In this document: positions 39,258 through 49,250 of the stretch, piece by piece
How positions within the stretch are numbered: the stretch's first letter is position 1
Layout of the letters: the number at the start of each line of letters is the position of its first letter
From: Bacteroidota bacterium
GTDB taxonomy: Bacteria; Bacteroidota; Bacteroidia; Bacteroidales; Porphyromonadaceae
Reading direction: 5' to 3'
DNA length: 64,000 bases
Assembly (NCBI GenBank): GCA_023395395.1
Contig: JAEWZH010000021.1
Coordinates: 62,001 to 126,000 of the forward strand
Translations under genes and position numbers: made by a program
The notes under the pieces: model-generated
Told to the model about the DNA's origin: nothing
Seen by the model: the letters and a program-made list of their open reading frames with translations, nothing else
Databases searched by the model: none

Positions 39258-40256
39258 ATGGTAAATTACAAGGATTTGGGCCTAGTAAACACTCGAGAGA
39301 TGTTTGCAAAGGCTGTGGATGGCGGCTATGCTATCCCCGCATTCAACTTCAATAATATGGAGCAGCTTCAGGCTATCATTCAGGCAGCCGTGGAGACCAA
39401 GTCTCCTGTGATTCTTCAGGTATCTAAGGGTGCTCGTGCTTATGCCAATCAGACGCTCCTCCGCTACATGGCTCAGGGCGCTGTGGAGTATGCCAAGGAA
39501 CTAGGTGCCAAGGCACCTCAGATTACTCTTCACCTGGATCACGGCGATACTTTTGAGACCTGTAAGAGCTGTATCGAAATGGGCTTCTCAAGTGTAATGA
39601 TTGATGGTAGCCACCTTCCTTATGAGGAGAATATCAAGCTGACAAAGCAGGTCGTAGACTACGCACACCAATACGATGTGACTGTGGAGGGTGAGTTGGG
39701 TGTACTTGCCGGTATTGAGGATGAGGTATCGGCAGAGAAGCACGTGTACACTCAGCCTGAGGAGGTCATCGACTTCGTTACTCGCACTGGTGTAGACTCG
39801 CTCGCTATCTCTATCGGCACCAGCCATGGAGCTAACAAATTTACTCCGGCACAGTGTACTCGTGACGAGGAGGGCAATCTGGTACCACCTCCACTACGTT
39901 TCGATATTTTGGAACAAATCGAGGAGAAACTTCCAGGCTTCCCAATCGTGCTTCACGGTTCATCAAGCGTGCCACAAGATCAGGTCAAGATCATCAATAC
40001 CCACGGTGGTCAGCTCAAGGATGCAATAGGTATCCCAGAGGAACAACTACGCCGCGCTGCTAAGTCTGCAGTGTGCAAGATCAATATCGACTCTGATGGT
40101 CGTCTCGCAATGACCGCTGCTATTCGCAAGGTATTCGTAGACAACCCAGCTGAGTTTGACCCACGTAAATACCTCGGCCCGGCACGTGAGAGCCTCAAAA
40201 ATCTCTATATGCACAAGATTAAGAACGTCCTCGGAAGCGACAATAAGGCTGAGTAA
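39258..40256 (+). CDS. fba: Class II fructose-bisphosphate aldolase
   Basis: 332 residues. The metal and catalytic motif HLDHGD is at 92-97 (Asp94, His95), VEGELG follows near 143-148 and the third metal His is in VLHGSSSVP. It interconverts fructose-1,6-bisphosphate with two trioses in glycolysis and gluconeogenesis. It has its own promoter and ends at a large bidirectional terminator. Confidence 0.97.
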   Translation: MVNYKDLGLVNTREMFAKAVDGGYAIPAFNFNNMEQLQAIIQAAVETKSPVILQVSKGARAYANQTLLRYMAQGAVEYAKELGAKAPQITLHLDHGDTFETCKSCIEMGFSSVMIDGSHLPYEENIKLTKQVVDYAHQYDVTVEGELGVLAGIEDEVSAEKHVYTQPEEVIDFVTRTGVDSLAISIGTSHGANKFTPAQCTRDEEGNLVPPPLRFDILEQIEEKLPGFPIVLHGSSSVPQDQVKIINTHGGQLKDAIGIPEEQLRRAAKSAVCKINIDSDGRLAMTAAIRKVFVDNPAEFDPRKYLGPARESLKNLYMHKIKNVLGSDNKAE

Positions 40257-40271
40257 ATAACGCTTAATCAT

Positions 40272-40320
40272 AAAAGAGAGAGCCGCACATCAGATGATCT
40301 GATGTGCGGCTCTCTCTTTT
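40272..40320. terminator. Bidirectional terminator between fba and the small lipoprotein gene
   Basis: A 49-base near-perfect palindrome: arms of 24 bases (40272-40295, 40297-40320) with a single centre base, starting AAAAGAGAGAGCC and ending in its complement. It sits between convergent genes, with T-runs on both strands. Confidence 0.93.
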
Positions 40321-40324
40321 ATGG

Positions 40325-40720
40325 TCAAGGGGCTGGCAAAAACTCCTCTTCATCTGGATAGCGGAGAAAGACCAATGCCATGGAGTCTGAGCGTACCATC
40401 ACCATAGTACTATCCATCATCTCCGTAATCAGCATCCGATAGACCCCGCCTCTATCCTCAATAGTCAGTGAGTCGTCAGCGAGATTCCAAGTGCCATTGT
40501 AGAGGCGTGCCCGTCCGTTGGGATCAACAAAAACCTGAGAAATCGTATGATCGTAGTGGAAGGTGATAAAATACTCTACACCATTATTAACCTCTTGGTT
40601 TTTCCACTTCCCCACAATCTGCTCTCCCAAGGAGGGCAATTGCTTATCCTCTTCTTGTCGCTCTTTGCCACAGCTAACCAAAATAGCGACGAGAGACAGC
40701 ACCCAAAATATCTGCTTCAT
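40325..40720 (-). CDS. Small lipocalin-like lipoprotein
   Basis: 131 residues. The lipobox ILVSC gives Cys17. The rest resembles the lipocalin-like domain common in Bacteroidota: IVGKWKNQEV near 35-45, then LYNGTWNLADDSLTI and an alternating strand pattern. The ligand is unknown. The stop lies 4 bases from the terminator shared with fba. It is separated from the PUL upstream by its own terminator at 40743-40780. Confidence 0.75.
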   Translation of the reverse strand: MKQIFWVLSLVAILVSCGKERQEEDKQLPSLGEQIVGKWKNQEVNNGVEYFITFHYDHTISQVFVDPNGRARLYNGTWNLADDSLTIEDRGGVYRMLITEMMDSTMVMVRSDSMALVFLRYPDEEEFLPAP

Positions 40721-40742
40721 ATCATTTACTACAAATAATAAA

Positions 40743-40780
40743 CCGAGGGACTAGCAGAGCCATGCCTGCTAGCCCCTCGG
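40743..40780 (-). terminator. Terminator of the N-glycan PUL
   Basis: CCGAGGG and TAGCAG blocks form a 15-bp stem (one G-U on the minus-strand RNA), followed by TTTATTATTT. It lies about 20 bases after the last PUL gene. Confidence 0.85.
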
Positions 40781-40799
40781 CAAATATACTTATAACAGA

Positions 40800-41858
40800 T
40801 TACTTTTGAGAGAATACCCTAATCTCATGGATGTCAATCCATGGGTCATTAGGATCGGTGCTATAACCATCAAAGCTAGAGAAGCGAACCTTATTGATGG
40901 CCATTGGCTTTGAGAACTTAAGGCTAAATGACCTCCTGACATCAGGAATAGCAATCACCCCGAAGTCTGTGTACGTAGTACCATTGTCAGTGGAAACCTC
41001 TACTCTAACACTCTTAATGGTCTTGCTCTTATTCCCCGCATCAAGCGTGTAGATTTTGAACCCTGTCACACTGGCAGTCTCAAAGTTTAGGGTCAGCCAG
41101 CTATCAGACTTATTCTGTACCCACCAAGAATCTGGCACCCAGCCTGGGAACCACTGATCATAATAACCATCGGTAACAGCCCCTGCTCTATCATTACGGA
41201 AATTGGATGCGGCTCCGATAGATGAATATGGCAATGACTTACCCTCTGGGTCTGTATCAATCAGCTCGAGATTAACGGCATCATCAACCTTAATCTTAAG
41301 GAAGACCTTGTAGCCCACTGTCGATGCTACCAAGCCCTCAGGTGCATCGACTAAGACCATCTTAAAGGCGGTGAGGTAGCCTGGCATATCCTTGAGTGCA
41401 GTGATGTCTTTGAGCGTGACAGTCTTACTGACTTGGGTCATCCCAGCAGGGATGACAATCGAGAACTCCTCAACGACCCCCTCTGGCAAATCGATAAAAC
41501 CCAGCTGACTCTCTGGATACTCAGAGAGGAGTGATCTGTCAAGTACGAAATTGACCATCTGGTCTTTGTCCAGTGCCCTACGCATACGTAGACCCACCTC
41601 AAACTTCCCTTCACCTTTTATCTCACCTGTATCTGCATTGCGGAAAAGCTGTACAGTCACAGAAGGATTGGTGCTTATGGTAACAATGTTATTTGGATTG
41701 TAATCCAATTTTTTAGGGATATCCACCCCTGTCTTAGCTGGATCTAAACCATAAGTAGGGTCAAATTCAACTATCTCTGTAGCTGGATTCTTACAAGAGA
41801 AAAGCAGTGCTGAAGCTAGTAGCGCTCCTGCTATCGATATGATATACTTTGTTTTCAT
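40800..41858 (-). CDS. DUF1735 + F5/8 C (discoidin) surface glycan-binding lipoprotein
   Basis: 352 residues. The lipobox ALLFSC gives Cys22. An N-terminal DUF1735 beta-sandwich (about 25-195, e.g. GEGKFEVGLRMRRALDKDQ) is followed by a discoidin-type domain (about 205-352) with YDQWFPGWVPDSWWVQNKSDSWLTLNF and a final WIDIHEIRVF. Proteins of this layout are non-catalytic surface glycan-binding proteins in PULs. It is 24 bases after the DUF1735-LamG gene and ends the operon. Confidence 0.85.
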   Translation of the reverse strand: MKTKYIISIAGALLASALLFSCKNPATEIVEFDPTYGLDPAKTGVDIPKKLDYNPNNIVTISTNPSVTVQLFRNADTGEIKGEGKFEVGLRMRRALDKDQMVNFVLDRSLLSEYPESQLGFIDLPEGVVEEFSIVIPAGMTQVSKTVTLKDITALKDMPGYLTAFKMVLVDAPEGLVASTVGYKVFLKIKVDDAVNLELIDTDPEGKSLPYSSIGAASNFRNDRAGAVTDGYYDQWFPGWVPDSWWVQNKSDSWLTLNFETASVTGFKIYTLDAGNKSKTIKSVRVEVSTDNGTTYTDFGVIAIPDVRRSFSLKFSKPMAINKVRFSSFDGYSTDPNDPWIDIHEIRVFSQK

Positions 41859-41882
41859 ATTTCTATTCTTTTCTAAGTCGAT

Positions 41883-43142
41883 TTACGCACCTGGTTCCTC
41901 GCTGGGTTGTGGTGCCTCAATAGTAAGAGCAGTCGCAGGGAATACTACATAATCCGTAAAGCCCCATTGAGCACCATCGGAAGCAGTGATAGACCATGTC
42001 CAATTGCCCATAATGTCTTGGAATGCCTGCTTCTCTTCATCATAGCTCTCGCGTGTAAGCGGGAAGCAAGCCTCTAGTCCAGGAGCATCCTTTGTCTCGG
42101 GGAGATAGTAACGGTCACGAATCTCCGCCTCAGATAGCGCCCTATTCCAGAAGCGGACTTCACGAAGATAGTAGTCTGCTACGTTGCTATTGCCAAAGCC
42201 CCAACCAGCCTTCTCTACAGTCATAGCTGAAGTGGTGAAGGTCCTCTGTAGCTCACCATTGAGATAGAATGAGATATTCCCTGCAAGTCCATTCTGGCGA
42301 TATACATAGCTTACATGTAGCCACTCTCCTTGCTTTACAGGCTTGAGAGTCCAAGTATCGTCACCATCACGTCCCTCACTTTTGCACTGTAAACCACTCG
42401 TCTGAGATACACGATTGTAGAAACCATGTCCGCCGCTAAGCGAGCCAAGGGTTTGATTATTGCCGTGGATATTTTGTACTTGTACGATGTACTGGAAAGT
42501 CCACTCAGTAAGATTCTTGTAATCCTCCTTTGGTGCGAAGTTAAGGGTGTAGCCGTTACCTAGCGACTTCTCCACGTGGAGTACCGAGGTCACAATCTTA
42601 CGATTAAGAGTGATAAAGGCAGACTTTGGATCTGACAATACCTTAACCTTGTTGGATGCGCCCGAAATCGTAATAGGTGCAGCTAGTTTTGCTGAGTATG
42701 GATACTTCGTAGAATCAATACTTTTCATAGTGACGACAACAGGGGTAGATAGCTGACCTTTCTTGATCGTAGCCTCCACCTTGCCTTTGCCCTCTATGCC
42801 ATCGCTATTGGCGAGGATGAGATCCTCAGCTTGTATTGCGACCAAGGCTAGGTTATTAGCCTTATTGTATGCCTCAAGAGCTGATGGGTCTACCTCGATG
42901 GTCACTTTGGTATCCTCTGCCGCCGGGGTAGCCAAGCGAGGAGTAACCACTTGGGTGAAACCTTGGTCTGACGCCAATACACCTACGGCTTGTGAGCCCT
43001 TTATAGAACTCATATATACTACATTCGCTCCATCGCCCCCCATTGTGTTCTGGACATCGTCACCAATACCATCTGCCAAGTTACAAGCAGAGAGAAAGGG
43101 GGTAAGGGCTACTGCTGTAAGTAAAATATTCTTGATATTCAT
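41883..43142 (-). CDS. DUF1735 + LamG-type surface glycan-binding lipoprotein
   Basis: 419 residues. The lipobox FLSAC gives Cys20. DUF1735 domain (about 40-180, DTKVTIEVDPSALEAYNKAN) and a concanavalin/LamG-like domain (about 185-360, WTFQYIVQVQ, WLHVSYVYR, YLREVRFWNRALSEAEI) follow. It probably holds the glycan for the GH18 enzyme or SusCD. It starts 21 bases after GH18. No catalytic residues are evident. Confidence 0.85.
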   Translation of the reverse strand: MNIKNILLTAVALTPFLSACNLADGIGDDVQNTMGGDGANVVYMSSIKGSQAVGVLASDQGFTQVVTPRLATPAAEDTKVTIEVDPSALEAYNKANNLALVAIQAEDLILANSDGIEGKGKVEATIKKGQLSTPVVVTMKSIDSTKYPYSAKLAAPITISGASNKVKVLSDPKSAFITLNRKIVTSVLHVEKSLGNGYTLNFAPKEDYKNLTEWTFQYIVQVQNIHGNNQTLGSLSGGHGFYNRVSQTSGLQCKSEGRDGDDTWTLKPVKQGEWLHVSYVYRQNGLAGNISFYLNGELQRTFTTSAMTVEKAGWGFGNSNVADYYLREVRFWNRALSEAEIRDRYYLPETKDAPGLEACFPLTRESYDEEKQAFQDIMGNWTWSITASDGAQWGFTDYVVFPATALTIEAPQPSEEPGA

Positions 43143-43163
43143 ATCTTTACGATTAGCTAAAAT

Positions 43164-44267
43164 TTATTCCTTAAAAGCAGGGTTCATCACCTGAATCGCC
43201 TCTCTTAGATTCTTATACCCGCTATGTAGCCAATCCTCATTGATGTGGAAGGCTCCAATACCACCAATATTGCCATTGACAGTCGTCTTTGCGTACTTAG
43301 CATAGTTGTTTACGAAGCGATCGGCATTGCCTTTATTGGTCTGGAAGCTCTCTGTGATAATAATCTGTTTGGGGCTCAGACCTTTTCTCTGGAGCAGTGC
43401 TGAGACTGAATTATACCACCTAGCACCGGTATTATTGTAAGATTGTGCTACGAAGTAGTTGAAGCAGTCATAGACCTCTGGGTCAAGCCAATCAAGCGAA
43501 CCATTGATGTTAAGCATCTTCTCCTTTGGGAGCTTCTTACGCATTTCACGGAAGAAGTAGTTCTCAAGCTCCTTATTCTCTGTTGCGCTACAAGAGATAA
43601 GCGCTTTATTGTCTGACCAAGACTCGCTCCAGTCACCACAGTGGTTGCCATTCTTAAATGGTGAAGCAAATGACGGTTCATAGTCAATATCCATACCGTC
43701 ATAGTTGTACTTGGCAATACTATCGCAAAGCGCTTGCACATACATATCAATTGCCTTGTATGGGTCATCTGGCAACTGTGGCTTGATATTCCATACACCA
43801 TCACCCACATTTTCGATAATCCAACCGATTGTGACACGAGTCCCCTTTGCTTGCACCTTTGCTAAGTCAGCCTTCATTGGCTCGCTAAGATTATTCCAAG
43901 GGCCCCAGTTACTGATAAAGTCTACACTGTCCGGCATGTGATCCATAGTGAAGGTCTTGTCTGGGGAGGTTGGATTCCAAGAGGCGAACCAACCAAACAT
44001 CAGGAGATGATCTGTCTTTTTGTAAGCACGGAGATCTTCGAGGTATGCAGCATAGAGACGAGCATTTTCCTCCGCTATCCTTGCCGAGTCAGCCAGATTT
44101 TTATCGTGCGCAGCCTTCTCCTCTGCCCACTTCTTAGTATCGCGCTCAAGAAGCTGTGCTTGTGCGCTATCATCTAAATCTAGTGGCTGAACGTTGGTAC
44201 AAGCTCCCATAGAGAGGAGTAGACCAAGCAGTAGGGATACTACATATATGTTATGTATCTTCTTCAT
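43164..44267 (-). CDS. GH18 endo-beta-N-acetylglucosaminidase lipoprotein
   Basis: 367 residues. The lipobox LSMGAC gives Cys23. A charged helical linker (about 33-82) leads to a GH18 barrel. The catalytic signature DGMDIDYE is complete at 190-197, with acid Glu197 and Asp195. The arrangement is that of single-domain endoglycosidases (EndoH/EndoF type, BT_3987, Capnocytophaga GpdG) which cut the chitobiose core of N-glycans, rather than processive chitinases. Surface location and PUL context support release of glycans from host glycoproteins; the preferred glycan type is not determined. Confidence 0.9.
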   Translation of the reverse strand: MKKIHNIYVVSLLLGLLLSMGACTNVQPLDLDDSAQAQLLERDTKKWAEEKAAHDKNLADSARIAEENARLYAAYLEDLRAYKKTDHLLMFGWFASWNPTSPDKTFTMDHMPDSVDFISNWGPWNNLSEPMKADLAKVQAKGTRVTIGWIIENVGDGVWNIKPQLPDDPYKAIDMYVQALCDSIAKYNYDGMDIDYEPSFASPFKNGNHCGDWSESWSDNKALISCSATENKELENYFFREMRKKLPKEKMLNINGSLDWLDPEVYDCFNYFVAQSYNNTGARWYNSVSALLQRKGLSPKQIIITESFQTNKGNADRFVNNYAKYAKTTVNGNIGGIGAFHINEDWLHSGYKNLREAIQVMNPAFKE

Positions 44268-44292
44268 AATCGTTTATTCTCTCAAAACTCAA

Positions 44293-45906
44293 TTAATTCT
44301 TTGGTTTTACGTCCCACCACACATTGACAATCGCAGTATTATTGCCTCCACGGTGCTTATTAACCGCCTCTTGTAGATGAGTTGCATTATTGATGAGCTC
44401 GCTCTGTGGATATGGGATACAGCGGACACCATTCTTGTGTCCGTCAGAGACTACCACTCCAAAGTTGGAGATAGAAGTATGAGCAGGCAGCAGACGTGGG
44501 TAACCAGTCCTTCTCCACTCACTCCACGCCTCCTGACCATCAGGATAGATAGCAAGATACTTCTGTGTGATAATCTTCTCCAACATTACCTCCTCACTAT
44601 CCCCATTGTCCCAAGCTGTGGTCACCTTAGAAGTGGGTTCGGCACTGTATTTAGGATTAGCTTTATCCGTAAATGTAGCTGGCAAGCGGGTAGAAGAAAG
44701 ATATCCAGCGACAGCACTCTCTGATATACCATTCTCAACAAAAGATAGTCGGATGCCATTTTCATAATGACTCTTAGGTGTACCTCCATTGGTATTATAT
44801 CCAGCGAGAGCAGCCTCAGCCTTGAGGAAAGCCACCTCAGAAGCCTTGAAAATATACGTCGGAGAGTACTCCTCTACCAAAGGCTTTGCAGCACCTGCAT
44901 AGTCTCCTGCTGTCGATGGGATAGCCGGTGGCACGGCGAAATCAAGATTTCCGGTGAAATACTTAGACAGACGTGGGTCTGCATACCCCTTCATGAAAGA
45001 GTAAATAGACGCACCCATACGCGTATCATCGTAGCTATTAGCGACGATATGGAGAGAGTTGCGGGTAGTGATACCTGCCTTATGGTCAAGTACCGCAATA
45101 TCCTCTACATTCTCGATGAGACCCGCTGCGTGGGTCATCGCCTTCTCTGCCCAAGTACGGGAGAGGTTGGCGTCTACATAGCGTACACGCATAGCAAGGC
45201 GAAGCATCAGTGAATTGCCCAACTTTGCCCACTTGAGTGCATCTCCATCGTAAATAATGTCACTCGCACGTGCTACGATAGGGGTATTTAGGCTGTAGGT
45301 ATAGAGGGTGTTTATCGCCTCATCCAGTTCGTCAAAGAAAGACTTGTACACATCCTCCTGTGCATCATAAGGCACGACAAACGAACCACTACCGACACTG
45401 GAATATGGAATAGCTCCATATCTATCTGCAGTACGGTGCATGGCTAAAATCTTGGAGATCTGAGCGATAGACCATATCTGATCGTTCTTGTTCACTCCAT
45501 CATGTGCCAACTTTTTGATTTGAGTCCATGGCACAAATACCTTTGTAGTCCCGAGACCAAATGAACCATTGGTCCAGCCAGTATCAAAGTAGAATTGAGT
45601 AAGGTTGCGCCCTGTCCACTTGGCATCCTTTGGTGCTACGTAGCCCATCCAGCTATCTGTCATCAGGTTGTATGCCACCTGATAGTCATTAGCCTCATCT
45701 GTGCCACCAGCCACTGCTGTGGGGACTATCTGCTTCTGAAGCTCTGGCATATATGCTCCGTTGAGCACACCATCACGAGAGAGCATCTCATCGTTAGGGA
45801 GCTGTGGGTTGGTATTAATATCTTGGAAGTTCCTGGTACAAGAGCTCAAAGATGCCACGCTTACAGCCACAGCCAGTGCTACTGTTGTTAGCTTTGTATA
45901 TTTCAT
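44293..45906 (-). CDS. SusD-family surface lipoprotein of the N-glycan PUL
   Basis: 537 residues from the Met at 45906; the frame opens five codons earlier, but the Met of MKYTKLTTVA gives a proper lipoprotein signal with Cys23 in SLSSC. The body is of the SusD-like_2 type (FQDINTNPQLP, later GQEAWSEWRRTGYPRL and a final VWWDV). It binds glycan over the SusC barrel. It follows susC closely and precedes GH18 by 25 bases. Confidence 0.92.
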   Translation of the reverse strand: MKYTKLTTVALAVAVSVASLSSCTRNFQDINTNPQLPNDEMLSRDGVLNGAYMPELQKQIVPTAVAGGTDEANDYQVAYNLMTDSWMGYVAPKDAKWTGRNLTQFYFDTGWTNGSFGLGTTKVFVPWTQIKKLAHDGVNKNDQIWSIAQISKILAMHRTADRYGAIPYSSVGSGSFVVPYDAQEDVYKSFFDELDEAINTLYTYSLNTPIVARASDIIYDGDALKWAKLGNSLMLRLAMRVRYVDANLSRTWAEKAMTHAAGLIENVEDIAVLDHKAGITTRNSLHIVANSYDDTRMGASIYSFMKGYADPRLSKYFTGNLDFAVPPAIPSTAGDYAGAAKPLVEEYSPTYIFKASEVAFLKAEAALAGYNTNGGTPKSHYENGIRLSFVENGISESAVAGYLSSTRLPATFTDKANPKYSAEPTSKVTTAWDNGDSEEVMLEKIITQKYLAIYPDGQEAWSEWRRTGYPRLLPAHTSISNFGVVVSDGHKNGVRCIPYPQSELINNATHLQEAVNKHRGGNNTAIVNVWWDVKPKN

Positions 45907-45935
45907 ATCTTTATTAATCATCTATTTGTGACACA

Positions 45936-48900
45936 TCAAAGACCTACTTTCACGCTAAATCCTAGGCTCTTCATACTTGGTGGCATGAAATAGTCACCAC
46001 CTCCAGAGTAGGTTCCTGTACCACCTGACATATCTGAATCATATGGAGCTGCCCTATAGATTGAGAAGAGGTTGCGACCAATCAGAGAAACAGAAAGGTT
46101 GTTGATGAGACCATTGAACCATGCCTTAGGGAAAGTATATCCGAGGGATAGCTCTTGGAGTTTGATATTAGTTGCACTATACATATAGTAAGCAGCTAAG
46201 CTATTATTACCAATGGTATTGTAATAACGCTCTGGGTCATACTTCTCTCCATCAATAAGTACGTAGCCAAGGTTACGAGCATCGGCAGTCACCTTTGACA
46301 CACCAAATGCATCCATAGCAGCCTGAGTAGCAGAGGAAACTAGTCCTCCTACACGTGCATTGATAAGGAAGTTGAGGGTGACACCATAAGCACTGATGGT
46401 ATTATTCCAACCCATCATAAAGTCTGGATCAGACTTTCCAACCTTGATTAATTGGCTCTTATCGATACGATAACCATCTCCTTCCTCGATAAAGCGACCA
46501 TCCTCACCCTTTACGAGGATACCTCTCACAAAGATATCGCTCATAGAGTCACCTGGGCGCATATACTTAGGGTCTTGGAGCACTTCAATATCAAACTTGG
46601 TACCATCAATTGGATTGGTATAGCCCTTAACCAATTGCATTACCCTATTCACATTGCGAGTATAGGTAAGGTTGGTAGAGAAGTAAACATTGCCCCAAGT
46701 ATTGGTGTAGCCGGCAGCCAGCTCAATACCCCTATTCCTAATATCACCCGCCTGCACATAGAAGTCCGTGTAACCACTACTTGCAGAGAGGGTCTGGCGG
46801 AAAGTCTGATTGTAGGTATTAGACTGGTAGATGGTAGCATCGAGGTTTACGGTACCATTGAAGAAGCGACCATTCAATCCTAACTCATACGAACGTGTAC
46901 GCTCTGGGCGGAACTCTGGGTATGGGTAACTAGAGATAGGCTTCACCTGGCCTCCAGACATAGAATAGGTAATCGAACCAGGGGTGATACCCTGCATTGA
47001 GATAGGCGAACCAACCTCGGTAAACGAACCACGCACCTTAAGGTAAGAGATAAATTGTGGCATCTGCATCATCTCACTCAGCACTGCCGATAGACCGACA
47101 GATGGGTAAAAGATTGCAGGTGTCTTGCCATTGCTGACAAGCTGAGAAGCCCAGTCAGAGCGTCCTGTAGCAGTCAAATACAGCATGCTTCTCCAGCCAA
47201 GCTCTGCGCTGGCAAAGAGGGCGATATTACGAGTGCGGCTGTAGCTCTCTCCTCCGGTACTTCTACTATCTGGGTCAAGGTTGGCGGCTGAGAATAAGTT
47301 AGGCACAGTCTTGAGACGAGCACCGATGCTCATACCTGTGATGTAGTGATCGTCAAAGCTACTACCGATATTGGCAGTAAGATTCCAATCTTCTCCAAAT
47401 TGCTTATTGATATTAAACATCAAGTCGGCATAGGTCTGCTTGTAGCGCTCCTCTGTGTGTCCATAGCTACCCTTGGCATTCTCCAAGCTCTCCTCTCCTG
47501 TAAGGAGCGGACGAGTAGTAGCGTAGAAACGAGTACGTCTGTCGGAATAAGTATTGTCTATACGCACACGACCAGACACATTGAGCCAATCGGTAATATC
47601 ATACACCAGACTGGCATTGAACATGTAGCGGTGCTTGTGATTGGTAAACATCTCACGGTTTACAATCCAATATGGGTTCTCAAAGTCCTCACCCTGATCA
47701 CCATAAGGCCAGTATTGTGTCATGATATTACGGGAAGGATCCAGGCGCTCCCACACTTTTACATTCTCAAAGTCCTCACCGCGAGGGAAGAGATAAAGTG
47801 GACGAAGTGGGTTGAAGTACCGGCCTCCGGACATCATATTCTGGTCGCCTTGCAGGATATAGCTACCGCTAAAATCCAAGTGGAGACGATCGTCAAAGAA
47901 AGTAGAAGTATTCCTACCAGTAAAGTTGTAACGGTAATACTCATTATTAGGGATAATGCCCTTAGAGTGTGTAGAAGCGACAGAGACAAAGGTCTGATTC
48001 TTTTCAGTACCACCGGATAGATTTACAGAGTTGATGGTCTGGAATCCTGTCTGGAAAAAGCTGCGTGGGTCAAAAGTAGAAGGTGTAGCCAGCTTCTCTC
48101 CCCAGCTACGGTAGCTATTGGGGCGATTACCATAAATATTTTGGAACTCTGGCATCACACCGGGAGTCATAAACTCCGTGTTACTAGAGACATTGACCCT
48201 CAGCTGACCAGCGGCACCCTTCTTGGTATTGATAATAATCACACCATTTGCAGCTGAAGCACCGTAGAGTGCAGCAGCAGAAGGACCTGTAAGCACAGAC
48301 ATACTCTCAATATCATCTGGGTTGAAGTCTGAGATACCCTCACCTCCTCCGGGGCGACCATACACCCCTCCATCGCCAGCGATATTCTGGTTGCCGATGG
48401 GCATACCATCTACCACGTAGAGCACGTTGTTGCTTCCCGCAATCGACTTACTACCACGCATTACTACCTTAGTGGCACCTCCGATACCAGCCGAAGACTT
48501 GGTGATATTGACACCTGCGACCTTACCGCTTAGAGAATTGATAAAGTTGGCATCCTTAACCGTATTGATGGCATCGCTCTTGAGCTCTTGCACATTATAA
48601 GAGAGTGCTTTCTCAGAGCGTTTGATACCGAGTGCCGTTACCACCACTTCGTCAAGAAGCTCATTATCCTCTTGCAGGGTGATGTTAATTGTGGTCCTTC
48701 CCTCGATTGGGATTTCGATGGTCTTGTATCCTACGTAAGACACACGCAATGTTCCATTAGAGGGCACGCCCGAAAGTGTGTACTCACCATTCAAATTGGT
48801 GAGCATCCCCTTGGAGCTATCCCCCACAAGCACAACAGTGGCACCAATCACAGGCTCATTATAGGTCGCATCAGTCACCACACCCTTTACGGTGATGGTC

Positions 48901-48980
48901 TGTGCAAAAGCCGCAGGTGCCAAGAGACTCAAGAGCAGTATACACATGCCCTTAAGCCAATCCTTTTGACAAAAATTCAT
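45936..48980 (-). CDS. SusC-family TonB-dependent transporter of the N-glycan PUL
   Basis: About 1014 residues from the ATG at 48980; the frame opens with TTG at 48995, less likely. The signal peptide ends AAFAQ. A regulatory-like domain (TITVKGVVTDATYNEPVIGAT) is followed by DEVVVTALGIKR, the plug with LYVVDGMPIG and GASAANGVIIINTKKG, and the outer-membrane barrel ending SVKVGL. It imports released oligosaccharide with TonB energy. It is the first gene of the PUL operon and lies behind a consensus promoter and a 12-bp palindrome. Confidence 0.94.
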   Translation of the reverse strand: MNFCQKDWLKGMCILLLSLLAPAAFAQTITVKGVVTDATYNEPVIGATVVLVGDSSKGMLTNLNGEYTLSGVPSNGTLRVSYVGYKTIEIPIEGRTTINITLQEDNELLDEVVVTALGIKRSEKALSYNVQELKSDAINTVKDANFINSLSGKVAGVNITKSSAGIGGATKVVMRGSKSIAGSNNVLYVVDGMPIGNQNIAGDGGVYGRPGGGEGISDFNPDDIESMSVLTGPSAAALYGASAANGVIIINTKKGAAGQLRVNVSSNTEFMTPGVMPEFQNIYGNRPNSYRSWGEKLATPSTFDPRSFFQTGFQTINSVNLSGGTEKNQTFVSVASTHSKGIIPNNEYYRYNFTGRNTSTFFDDRLHLDFSGSYILQGDQNMMSGGRYFNPLRPLYLFPRGEDFENVKVWERLDPSRNIMTQYWPYGDQGEDFENPYWIVNREMFTNHKHRYMFNASLVYDITDWLNVSGRVRIDNTYSDRRTRFYATTRPLLTGEESLENAKGSYGHTEERYKQTYADLMFNINKQFGEDWNLTANIGSSFDDHYITGMSIGARLKTVPNLFSAANLDPDSRSTGGESYSRTRNIALFASAELGWRSMLYLTATGRSDWASQLVSNGKTPAIFYPSVGLSAVLSEMMQMPQFISYLKVRGSFTEVGSPISMQGITPGSITYSMSGGQVKPISSYPYPEFRPERTRSYELGLNGRFFNGTVNLDATIYQSNTYNQTFRQTLSASSGYTDFYVQAGDIRNRGIELAAGYTNTWGNVYFSTNLTYTRNVNRVMQLVKGYTNPIDGTKFDIEVLQDPKYMRPGDSMSDIFVRGILVKGEDGRFIEEGDGYRIDKSQLIKVGKSDPDFMMGWNNTISAYGVTLNFLINARVGGLVSSATQAAMDAFGVSKVTADARNLGYVLIDGEKYDPERYYNTIGNNSLAAYYMYSATNIKLQELSLGYTFPKAWFNGLINNLSVSLIGRNLFSIYRAAPYDSDMSGGTGTYSGGGDYFMPPSMKSLGFSVKVGL

Positions 48981-49169
48981 ACCTTGGATTAACAAAAAGT
49001 GTATTAAATTACTAATCTAACTATCCTAACTTTTGATGACGATATTGTTGGCAAGCACTTATGGCAGAAACTTTCTTTTTTTCTAAAACACAAGGGTTAT
49101 CTGCGTTTACTTCTGAGATTTCCATATTCAAAAGCATAACTACTTCACAACCTTTTCGTAATACCCCGG

Positions 49170-49201
49170 CAAAGGTACCATAATATATCCTTAATGCCCA
49201 A
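49170..49201 (-). promoter_or_regulatory. Promoter of the N-glycan PUL
   Basis: Minus-strand TTG (49201-49199) and TACCTTTG (49177-49170) are spaced by 21 bases; the -7 box is perfect. It drives susC, susD, GH18 and the two binding proteins. Confidence 0.75.
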
Positions 49202-49204
49202 GAT

Positions 49205-49232
49205 ATAATTAATAAAGTTTTTTATTAATTAT
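49205..49232. promoter_or_regulatory. 12-bp AT-rich palindrome upstream of the PUL promoter
   Basis: ATAATTAATAAA (49205-49216) and its exact complement (49221-49232) flank GTTT. It ends 4 bases above the -33 TTG, the place expected for an activator or repressor site. The orphan SusCD pair also has AT-rich inverted repeats upstream. Confidence 0.55.
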
Positions 49233-49250
49233 CTCCGCAACCAAATATTC

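Noticed and set aside
47346..48020. 224-codon ORF on the plus strand
   Set aside because: Antisense to the PUL susC gene; a shadow of its reading frame with no recognisable motif.
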